5,526 nt of DNA from Lachnospiraceae bacterium (lineage in GTDB: Bacteria; Bacillota; Clostridia; Lachnospirales; Lachnospiraceae), in assembly GCA_022798035.1 (NCBI GenBank), contig JAAWLS010000170.1, forward strand, positions 1 through 5,526. Direction: 5' to 3'. The position numbers were made by a program, and so were the translations under genes. Within the stretch, counting starts at the first letter, position 1. Every line of letters starts with the position of its first letter. The notes beneath the pieces were generated by a model that had not been told where the DNA came from, searched no databases, and worked only from the letters and a program-made list of their open reading frames with translations. Positions 1-5,526 of this stretch are shown piece after piece.

Positions 1-100
1 CTGTATCTTGCGGAACCGCCGCATTCTGCAGCAGCTCCTTCCATTGCCCAAATCTTTCCAGGAAAGCGTTGATTCAATTATTTCTTTTTCACTTCCACTC
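1..100 (-). other. Downstream edge of the cluster; unresolved possible gene start
   Basis: No terminator hairpin follows the third gene, so the transcript may continue off the left edge. On the minus strand an ATG at 22-24 is preceded by AAGGAG (35-40) with a 10-base gap, which would start an ORF of eight visible codons (MRRFRKIQ). Another frame has better-looking codons (FLERFGQWKELLQNAAV) but no start codon after its stop, and a third could start at a TTG near 78. None can be preferred from this fragment. Confidence 0.25.
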
Positions 101-679
101 CTATACCAAATTGCATATGTGGCTTACAATCACATACATTCCTCCTGCCACCAGCAGAATACCGCCTGTGAGATATGCCTTGATTTTATGTTCAAATCCC
201 AAACGATACCCTGTGTACATTCCAAACACGGTTACCAGAATTGTTATGACAGTAACTAAAATCAAAATCATACCCATGCTGCCTTCCAGAAATCCAAAAG
301 CGAGACCGGTAAGCAGTGTACAGACACTATTTCTTGCATAGAGTTTGATAAATTCTGTCACTGGAAGTGTTTCTTTCCGGCGTTCCATAATTCTTTCATT
401 CTTCCAGGCTTTCAGGAAGAGACGAAATCCCAGGCACAGGAAGATTACTGCCGCAGCCACCTGCCCCAAAAAGATTTCTTCTTCTCTGTTTTTGCTGAGA
501 AGCAGGGAAGCAAGCTCTCCGATTCCCAAAGCAGCCGCCTGGCCGATAACCAGAACTACGCATAACATCGTCAGCTGCTTTTTTTCCACCTTGGCAACCA
601 GGGAGCCCTGGCACTCCATCACTGCAAAGATGTCCAGGGAAATTCCCAATATAATAACAAGCTCTTCCACAATACTCAT
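101..679 (-). CDS. Divergent MntP-family-like six-TM membrane protein
   Basis: This 192-residue protein is almost wholly hydrophobic, with about six membrane helices (near 5-25, 35-60, 67-90, 115-133, 135-156 and 168-188) and one basic hydrophilic loop (about 89-114). The first helix carries GISLDIFAV, matching the G-M-S-x-D-A-F-A signature of MntP, with the Asp at residue 16 as in E. coli MntP. The fourth helix (NSVCTLLTGLAFGFLEG) aligns with the second MntP signature (T-S-I-D-A-x-A-V-G), but Cys120 takes the place of the expected Asp. The last helix (GGILLVAGGMYVI) also fits the family. MntP proteins export manganese; losing one of the two paired acidic residues makes that activity doubtful here. 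GGGAG lies seven bases ahead of the start, and the gene begins 30 nt after the heptad-repeat gene, so it is probably cotranscribed. It could be a distinct subfamily with another substrate. Fold assignment is fairly sure, function is not. Confidence 0.72.
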   Translation of the reverse strand: MSIVEELVIILGISLDIFAVMECQGSLVAKVEKKQLTMLCVVLVIGQAAALGIGELASLLLSKNREEEIFLGQVAAAVIFLCLGFRLFLKAWKNERIMERRKETLPVTEFIKLYARNSVCTLLTGLAFGFLEGSMGMILILVTVITILVTVFGMYTGYRLGFEHKIKAYLTGGILLVAGGMYVIVSHICNLV

Positions 680-709
680 ATCATTACTCCCGCAATCTGC
701 GTCTGATTT

Positions 710-3226
710 CTATTCTTCTTCTGCTTCTTCTGTCTTAACTGCCTCTGTCCGAAGAATGAATTTCACAGAACCTTTCGTTCCATCTGCAACTTTCGTAAAG
801 GTCTGGTAATCTTTTCCTGCCTCTACCACTGCTTCTAGTTTGCTTAAGAGCTCTTTGATATCTCCATTGTAAGCATCCAAAAGTTTCTGAATTCCTTCTT
901 CATCAAATTGAATCATACCATCCATCAGTTTCTCAGAGCCCTCGGTCAGCTTATTCACACCTTCTGTAATCTGGCTGGTTGCTGTAGAGAGTTTTCCGGC
1001 TCCATCCACCAATGCGCCGTTGTTGGAAACCAAAGCTGCCGCTCCGTTTTTCAACTGAGAAATTCCGGAGGTCAATGACGGCATACTGCTGTTCATGGTG
1101 TTTGTTCCGGCGCTTAATGCCTGCATGCCGCTCACTAAACTGTGCCCGCTCTTCTTATCTTTCTCATTGATGGCCTCAGAAATCTGTGCCTTTGTAGCAG
1201 AGACAGCTGTTAAAGTTGCTGATTCTGCCGCCGTCTTAGCTGCTGTCTTGGCAGTATCTGCCACTGCCGCACCTACCGTGTCTTTGGCTCCGTCTGCAAT
1301 TCCTGACACAATCTGGGAAGCAGTGGAGTTCATGCCTGCTTTCAATGTCTCATTGGCCATTGCCTGTTCCATCGTTTGAGATACCAGAGCGTCCACCTGC
1401 TGCTGCACCAGTTCAGGACTTGCCTGGATTCCAGCGTCCACCTGCTGTTCCAAAGCTGTCTTTGTCGTAGTTCCCACATCACCAGCCTGAGATTTCACTG
1501 TCTCTACGACTACACCCGTCAATGCTTCACTTCCACCTACTCCGTCACAAGCCTGATTAATTGCTGCCTCAAGCGTTGCTTTAATCACAGCCGGGTCTGA
1601 AGCTCCTCCGTTTTGTAATGCCGCTTGCAATGCCGCTTCTAATCCAGTTGTCAATTGGGCCTTTATCTGGTCTGCAGTTGCTTTCTGCGCACCTGCTGCC
1701 GTGTTTGTTATCACAGAATTTACCGCCGTATTTACAGCCGCCGGCATATTCTCAACCATTTTCTGGTTTTTAGCCATGCCCGGAGCTGCCTGGCTGTAAG
1801 CCATATTTAACACGGTTCTGAGCACGGTATCTGTGTAGGTATTCAGACCTGCGGCTACCTGAGATTTTGCAGTCTCATTTCCTGCAAGGCTGTTGTAAAA
1901 TGTTGCCGCTGCCTGGCTCTTAATGGCCTCTGTTCCTGCCTTTTTGTCGTTAAAAGTACTGTCAATGGCTGCATCTGCCTGAGCAATCAGATTGTCCTTC
2001 TCCTCTTTGCTCATCTTGGCTTTCAGTGTTTTGTCCAGTTCTTCCACACCTTGGTTGAGGGTTGCCGCACTGTCATTTAAGGTGGTAACACCGTCAATCA
2101 GGGTGTCTGAAGAACCTGCCAGCGTCTTAATTCCGTCATTTAACTGAGAAGCACCGTTGGTATAATTTGTCACACCATCCCTCAATGTGTTCACACCGGA
2201 AGCAAATTCCTTCATACTGCTACTTAAGGTATTCAGTCCTTTGGAAAGCTCCTTACTGCCGTCCAGAAGCTGTCCGGAAGCATCTGTCAGCGTGTCAATA
2301 TCTTCATCCAGAGTACTGAGGTCAAAAGTCTCTCCCAGATTTGCCTGGCCAACCAAATCATTCATGATGATGGACATGGTCATTTCCAGAGAAAAGTTCT
2401 CCACATCAGCAGTCACTTCCACATACTCCGGAATTTCAATGTCTTTATCCAAATCTCCCTTTTCAATTCCCAGGCTCTCTTTGAGACCGGGCATTGCCAT
2501 ACCTACAACAATCTTTTTGTCTCCATCAGAAATTACTTTTCCGTTTGTTACCTCTACATTGCTGTAATCCTCCGGAAGAATCATACCTGTCATAACGGTG
2601 AAAGGCACATAAACTTCATGCTCTTCTCCGTCGATGGTCTTTGTTGTCTTTTCATTGTTGGTATAGTCAAAACGGATAGTCGCCTTTCCGCTTTTTCCAG
2701 CCATCTCCTCTGGAGACATTTCTTTGCCGTCCATAAAATAGGTTACTTTCTCTGTCACAGGAAGCTCTTTCTCTGTGGTTCCCTGATAATAGATGTCTTT
2801 TCCATCTGCTTCCCAGGTAATTTTATCTCCATTCTGGGTAAACTTCTCGTCTCCTTTTACGTTCTCAATGTCCTTTAAATCAGAGACATCTTCCATGGTA
2901 GCCGCGCCGTCCTCGTTTTTCAGCCATTCGCTTACAATCACACTTTTCTTGCTTCCGTCCGGATTTGCCACAACGTAAACTGTCTCTTCCTTCCCAGCTT
3001 CCCGGTTTTCCTCGCCTATGGATAAAGCTTTTTCCAAAGTTTCTTTTGCTTTTTCTGCAGTGTCATCCTCTTTCTGGGATTCCTGAGCAGCGCTGCTCTT
3101 TTCTGCCCGTACGGTATAGCCGCTGATGCCTGCGCTGGTTCCCAGCACTGCAATGGTAACGGCTCCTGCAGCCACGCGAATCACATATTTATTTTTAAAT
3201 TTTCTCTTCAATTCTAAATTTTTCAT
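710..3226 (-). CDS. Secreted/membrane-anchored X-X-X-Leu-X-X-Gly heptad-repeat protein, putative MMPL partner
   Basis: This 838-residue protein starts with a basic N-terminus (KRKFKNK) and a hydrophobic stretch (about 14-38) ending in V-x-A at 39-41, so it is either cleaved or anchored by that segment; there is no other membrane segment. Residues about 80-290 look like a beta-rich globular domain (VYVVANPDGSKKSVIVSEWL, then ITWEADGKDIYYQGT). Residues 310-400 form 13 unbroken heptads with Leu (or Phe/Tyr) at position 4 and usually Gly or Ser at 7 (SKELSKG, VNTLRDG, SDTLIDG). Residues 401-693 are Ala/Thr/Gln-rich and probably helical. Residues 694-777 give about 12 more heptads (MPSLTSG, VNKLTEG, SEKLMDG), followed by a short acidic tail. 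The heptad type matches the TIGR03057-like repeat seen in YhgE/Pip proteins, but the C-terminal membrane domain of YhgE is missing. Only one Cys (560) is present. AGGAGGG six bases upstream fixes the start. The gene sits 23 nt after the MMPL gene; a scaffold or stalk role for that transporter is inference. Confidence 0.9.
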   Translation of the reverse strand: MKNLELKRKFKNKYVIRVAAGAVTIAVLGTSAGISGYTVRAEKSSAAQESQKEDDTAEKAKETLEKALSIGEENREAGKEETVYVVANPDGSKKSVIVSEWLKNEDGAATMEDVSDLKDIENVKGDEKFTQNGDKITWEADGKDIYYQGTTEKELPVTEKVTYFMDGKEMSPEEMAGKSGKATIRFDYTNNEKTTKTIDGEEHEVYVPFTVMTGMILPEDYSNVEVTNGKVISDGDKKIVVGMAMPGLKESLGIEKGDLDKDIEIPEYVEVTADVENFSLEMTMSIIMNDLVGQANLGETFDLSTLDEDIDTLTDASGQLLDGSKELSKGLNTLSSSMKEFASGVNTLRDGVTNYTNGASQLNDGIKTLAGSSDTLIDGVTTLNDSAATLNQGVEELDKTLKAKMSKEEKDNLIAQADAAIDSTFNDKKAGTEAIKSQAAATFYNSLAGNETAKSQVAAGLNTYTDTVLRTVLNMAYSQAAPGMAKNQKMVENMPAAVNTAVNSVITNTAAGAQKATADQIKAQLTTGLEAALQAALQNGGASDPAVIKATLEAAINQACDGVGGSEALTGVVVETVKSQAGDVGTTTKTALEQQVDAGIQASPELVQQQVDALVSQTMEQAMANETLKAGMNSTASQIVSGIADGAKDTVGAAVADTAKTAAKTAAESATLTAVSATKAQISEAINEKDKKSGHSLVSGMQALSAGTNTMNSSMPSLTSGISQLKNGAAALVSNNGALVDGAGKLSTATSQITEGVNKLTEGSEKLMDGMIQFDEEGIQKLLDAYNGDIKELLSKLEAVVEAGKDYQTFTKVADGTKGSVKFILRTEAVKTEEAEEE
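896..1147 (-). repeat. Protein-level heptad array, arm 2 (about 12 units)
   Basis: Residues 694-777 of the same protein form about 12 in-register heptads (GHSLVSG, MQALSAG, MPSLTSG, ISQLKNG, VNKLTEG, SEKLMDG and others). Some units have Met or Ile at position 4 and Ser, Asn or Ala at position 7. The arm resembles arm 1 in length and chemistry, and the two enclose a 293-residue segment lacking the motif. Confidence 0.82.
2027..2299 (-). repeat. Protein-level heptad array, arm 1 (13 units)
   Basis: Residues 310-400 of the heptad protein divide into 13 consecutive seven-residue units without insertion. Position 4 is Leu in most units (Phe or Tyr in two) and position 7 is mostly Gly, otherwise Ser or Ala. 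The repeat is in the protein; the DNA is too diverged to be a recent tandem duplication. Confidence 0.85.
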
Positions 3227-3249
3227 GATTTTCCCTCCTGCGGTTCTAC

Positions 3250-5349
3250 TTATACTGTTTTAACGGTTGCTTTTGACTCTTTCTTGCCGCTTCCAAATCC
3301 CATGCTTGTTTTGCAGATAATCTTATCAAATACCATGAACATTGCCGGAAGAATGAAGATTACCACAAACATACTAATCAATGCTCCTCTTGCCATCAAA
3401 ATACACAGTGAGCTAATCATGTCGATGTTGGAATACATGCCCACGCCGAATGTTGCTGCAAAGAAACTCAACGCACTGACAAATACAGACTGTACAGATG
3501 TTGAAAGGGCAATGGTAACGGAAGTCTTTTTGTCCTCACCACGGTTGCGCTCTTTCTTATAACGGTTCGTCATCAAGATTGCATAGTCCACGGTTGCTCC
3601 CAGCTGAATCGTTCCAATTACGATAGAAGCAATAAACGGAAGCGTGGTTCCTGTGTAAGCCGGAATACCCATATTGATGAAAATTGCAAATTCAATGACA
3701 GATACTAAAATAATCGGCAGTGATATGGATTTGAATACCAAAAGGATAATCACAAAGATTGCTCCGATGGAAACGACGCTTACCGTCTGGAAATCCGTAT
3801 TCGTAATGGAAATCAAATCTCTGGTACAAGGCGCCTCGCCAATCAGCATCCCTTTTTTGTCGTACTTTTTAATCACTTTATTCAAATCGTCAATCTGTGC
3901 GTTTACTTCGTCCGATGCAATGGCATATTCTGAGCTTACCAGCATTAACTGATAATTTTCATCCATCAATGCTTCTTTGATATCGTCCGGTATCATTTCT
4001 TTCGGGAATGCAGAACCCACAATAGAGTCCATTCCCATTACGGTCTTGACGCCGTCCACCTGCTTCATCTCGTCTATCATAGCGCTGGCGTCCTTGCTGG
4101 AAAGACTGCTGTCAGCCAATACCATGTGAGTGGAATTCATCTCATATTTCTCTTCCAGTTTGTCTTTTGCCTGGATGCTGGCCAAATCTTTTGGAAGCGT
4201 TCCGGCCAAATCATAATACACATCTGTGTGAGTATACCCATAAATTGCAGGCCCTAAAATCAACAGGAATATTACGATAAAAATTGGAAAGCGTTTTGTC
4301 ACAAAATTTCCAATTCCGCCCAAATCCGGAATAATCGGTTTGTGTTTCGTCTTTTCAATGGCTTTATCAAAAATCAAAATCATAGATGGCAGGATGGTGA
4401 CACATCCAATTACGCCAAACACAACACCTTTTGCCATAACAACACCCAAGTCCATTCCAAGGGTGAAACTCATAAAGCAGAGTGCCACGAAACCGGCAAC
4501 TGTCGTAATGGAACTTGCCACTACTGAGGTTAAGGTATTGGAAACCGCATGGGCCATCGCTCTGTTTTTATCTCCTGGAAAACGCTCGCGGTTCTCCTCG
4601 TAACTATGCCACAGGAAAATAGAATAATCCATGGTAACACCAAGCTGCAGCACTGCGCTCAAAGCCTTCGTCACATAAGAAATTTCTCCCAGGAAAATGT
4701 TGCTTCCCAAATTATAGAGAATTGCCATTCCGATACTCAGCAGGAAAAATACCGGTGCCAGGAAAGAATCCATCGTCAGTGCCAATACCAGAGAGGATAA
4801 CAGCACTGCAATCAGCACATAGATTGGCGTTTCCTTATTTGACAGATTTTTAATATCTGTAACCACTGCAGACATGCCGCTGACAAAACATCTCTCGTCT
4901 GCAATTCCCCGAATTTCTTCGATGGCGTCCATGGTCTCATCTGCCGACATGGAAGTTTCAAACAAAATCGCCATCAGTGTGCTTCCCTCGGAATTGAATT
5001 TATCCAATAAATTCTCCGGAAGAAATTCCATCGGAACAGATAAATCTGCGATGGAGTCATACCATATAACTGTTTTTACATGGTCAACTTCCTCTATCTG
5101 CGCCTTTAACTCCACAACATCCTTATTTTCCATCCCGTCCAGAACACACATGGAAAATGCCCCTGTTCCAAACTCGTTTACCAGAATGTCCTGACCTACC
5201 ATGGTCTCAATATCTTTTGGCAGATATGTCAGAATATCATAGTTTACTCTGGTGGTTATCATACCGAATGCTGCCGGAATCAAAAGCAGTAAACTGATAA
5301 TAAAAATCGGTATACGTAACTTTACAACTCCTTTTCCAAACTTAATCAT
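3250..5349 (-). CDS. MMPL/RND-superfamily membrane transporter
   Basis: This 699-residue protein has the duplicated RND layout: TM1 (about 11-31), an extracytoplasmic domain (32-175), TM2-6 (about 176-328), then TM7 (about 353-372), a second extracytoplasmic domain (373-515) and TM8-12 (about 520-676). Asp-Tyr pairs characteristic of MMPL proton-relay helices occur in both halves (D241-Y242 in GVTMDYSIFLWHSYEE, D588-Y589 in GATVDYAILMTNRYKKE). The two soluble domains are recognisably duplicated: YLPKD near 42 matches TLPKD near 384, and VDHVKTV..DSI near 88 matches VDGVKTV..DSI near 431. The length is close to short Firmicutes MMPL proteins such as Bacillus YdfJ and below mycobacterial MmpL proteins, with no large C-terminal cytoplasmic domain. 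Family knowledge suggests proton-driven export of lipids or hydrophobic compounds; the substrate cannot be read here. The start is supported by GAGG seven bases upstream. It is first in the cluster, 23 nt ahead of the heptad-repeat gene, its probable partner. The superfamily call is secure. Confidence 0.95.
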   Translation of the reverse strand: MIKFGKGVVKLRIPIFIISLLLLIPAAFGMITTRVNYDILTYLPKDIETMVGQDILVNEFGTGAFSMCVLDGMENKDVVELKAQIEEVDHVKTVIWYDSIADLSVPMEFLPENLLDKFNSEGSTLMAILFETSMSADETMDAIEEIRGIADERCFVSGMSAVVTDIKNLSNKETPIYVLIAVLLSSLVLALTMDSFLAPVFFLLSIGMAILYNLGSNIFLGEISYVTKALSAVLQLGVTMDYSIFLWHSYEENRERFPGDKNRAMAHAVSNTLTSVVASSITTVAGFVALCFMSFTLGMDLGVVMAKGVVFGVIGCVTILPSMILIFDKAIEKTKHKPIIPDLGGIGNFVTKRFPIFIVIFLLILGPAIYGYTHTDVYYDLAGTLPKDLASIQAKDKLEEKYEMNSTHMVLADSSLSSKDASAMIDEMKQVDGVKTVMGMDSIVGSAFPKEMIPDDIKEALMDENYQLMLVSSEYAIASDEVNAQIDDLNKVIKKYDKKGMLIGEAPCTRDLISITNTDFQTVSVVSIGAIFVIILLVFKSISLPIILVSVIEFAIFINMGIPAYTGTTLPFIASIVIGTIQLGATVDYAILMTNRYKKERNRGEDKKTSVTIALSTSVQSVFVSALSFFAATFGVGMYSNIDMISSLCILMARGALISMFVVIFILPAMFMVFDKIICKTSMGFGSGKKESKATVKTV

Positions 5350-5395
5350 CTTTCTTCCTCGCGCTCCTCTTTCAATATTTTTTAGTTCATGGAAG

Positions 5396-5401
5396 AGTAT
5401 A
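5396..5401 (-). promoter_or_regulatory. Possible -10 box for the MMPL operon
   Basis: On the minus strand TATACT (five of six to consensus) lies 46 bases before the MMPL start codon. The hexamer 17 bases further upstream (TTTATT) is a poor -35, so an activator or another promoter may be used. It directly abuts the T-run after the 5406-5437 dyad. Confidence 0.25.
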
Positions 5402-5437
5402 AAAAAAAAGATTGAAAAAATAAATATTCAATCTTTT
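5401..5437 (-). terminator. Terminator-like hairpin with T-run in the MMPL upstream region
   Basis: Read on the minus strand, AAAAGATTGAA, a 10-base loop and TTCAATCTTTT form an 11-bp perfect stem, and the T-run extends to nine bases. The geometry is that of an intrinsic terminator, but the stem has only two G-C pairs and would be weak. It could end an upstream minus-strand gene, act as a leader attenuator, or be an operator dyad read as DNA. Confidence 0.35.
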
Positions 5438-5463
5438 GACTGTGTATATTCAAAATATACATT
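5436..5463 (+). promoter_or_regulatory. Possible rightward (divergent) sigma-A-type promoter
   Basis: TTGACT (5436-5441) matches the -35 consensus at five of six bases. It is followed after 16 bases by TACATT (5458-5463), four of six for the -10 box. It would drive a gene beginning beyond the right edge. The ATG at 5523-5525 has no ribosome site and is not proposed as its start. Confidence 0.3.
5443..5461. promoter_or_regulatory. Candidate operator, 19-bp perfect palindrome
   Basis: TGTATATT-CAA-AATATACA is an 8-3-8 perfect inverted repeat. It fills the space between the proposed rightward -35 and -10 boxes, a classic repressor position. It overlaps a second inverted repeat (TTCAAAA, six bases, TTTTGAA at 5449-5468). 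A TetR- or MarR-like dimer would suit this size, but no regulator is visible in the window. Confidence 0.4.
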
Positions 5464-5526
5464 TTGAACGATTTGTAGTTTTTGGAAAACACTTGCGAAG
5501 TTTTGTAATATGCAATATTAAAATGA

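Larger units (their letters stand above)
5350..5526. promoter_or_regulatory. AT-rich intergenic/leader region with clustered inverted repeats
   Basis: No convincing gene is seen here. The stretch is much more AT-rich than the coding sequence and contains at least four dyads: 5406-5437 (11-bp arms), 5443-5461 (8-bp arms, 3-base spacer), 5449-5468 (7-bp arms, overlapping the previous one) and 5506-5520 (6-bp arms, 3-base spacer). A looser dyad centres on GCG at 5495-5497. It contains the leader and ribosome site of the MMPL operon (GAGG at 5357-5360). Such dyads suit repressor binding, but AT-rich DNA produces short palindromes by chance. Confidence 0.55.

Noticed and set aside
345..809. Plus-strand 154-codon open frame
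   Set aside because: It lies opposite the MntP-like gene and the end of the heptad gene, has no ribosome site, and its Ser/Ile-rich translation has no family character.
896..2299. LXG-type toxin or type VII secretion substrate
   Set aside because: The protein has an N-terminal export segment and Leu-x-x-Gly heptads rather than an N-terminal LXG helical domain, and no C-terminal toxin domain or immunity gene follows.
2187..2567. Plus-strand 126-codon open frame
   Set aside because: It is antisense to the heptad protein; the Ser/Leu-rich composition is the mirror of its codons and there is no start signal.
4874..5194. Plus-strand 106-codon open frame
   Set aside because: It is antisense to the first extracytoplasmic domain of the MMPL protein, which is clearly real.
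5252..5467. Plus-strand 71-codon open frame reaching into the intergenic region
   Set aside because: Most of it overlaps the MMPL start in antisense, and its end is A-run derived (KKKIEKIN).
5401..5520. CRISPR array or riboswitch in the intergenic region
   Set aside because: There are no regularly spaced direct repeats, and no conserved multi-helix aptamer elements could be recognised in this short AT-rich stretch.
5450..5524. Possible 24-residue C-terminal tail of an upstream minus-strand gene ending in TGA at 5450-5452
   Set aside because: It is too short to judge. Its composition is not clearly coding and it conflicts with the palindromic promoter reading, but it remains the main alternative for the right end.
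5382..5525. Minus-strand frame open from the right edge to TAA at 5382
   Set aside because: Its 47 residues are Phe/Tyr/Ser/Asn/Lys-rich, as expected from AT-rich non-coding DNA, and it crosses the hairpin and T-run.

Overview
The window holds a compact three-gene cluster, entirely on the minus strand, read from right to left: an MMPL/RND-type membrane transporter (3250-5349), a secreted or membrane-anchored protein built around X-X-X-Leu-X-X-Gly heptads (710-3226), and a small divergent relative of the MntP manganese-exporter family (101-679). The gaps are 23 and 30 nt, each gene has a good Shine-Dalgarno sequence, and no terminator is visible between the genes, so one transcript is likely. 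Moderate GC content, strong purine-rich ribosome sites, the absence of an outer-membrane partner gene and the protein style all point to a low-to-moderate GC Gram-positive, most likely a gut-type Clostridia/Lachnospiraceae relative. The taxonomic call is inference from style, not from a marker gene.

Right end (5350-5526): an AT-rich non-coding stretch holds the operon leader. It is crowded with inverted repeats. One is an 11-bp dyad followed, in the operon's direction, by a run of T. Another is a 19-bp palindrome (8-3-8) lying between plausible -35 and -10 boxes that point rightwards, away from the operon. This suggests a divergently transcribed gene, perhaps a regulator, just outside the window. 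A competing reading is that an upstream minus-strand gene ends here and the T-run hairpin is its terminator.

Left end (1-100): no terminator is seen and the first bases of another gene may be present, but no reading frame can be chosen with confidence.

How the genes may work together: the MMPL protein is a proton-driven type of exporter for lipids or hydrophobic compounds. The heptad protein has an N-terminal signal or anchor, a beta-type globular part, and two arms of about 12-13 heptads flanking a long alanine-rich helical segment. It is well suited to be an extracytoplasmic stalk or scaffold for the transporter, in place of the coiled-coil insertions or accessory proteins used by other RND systems. 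The third protein keeps the TM1 Asp of the MntP fold but has Cys where the pseudo-symmetric second Asp is expected, so its transport role is uncertain. The MMPL plus heptad-protein pair is the part of this window most likely to be an incompletely described system.
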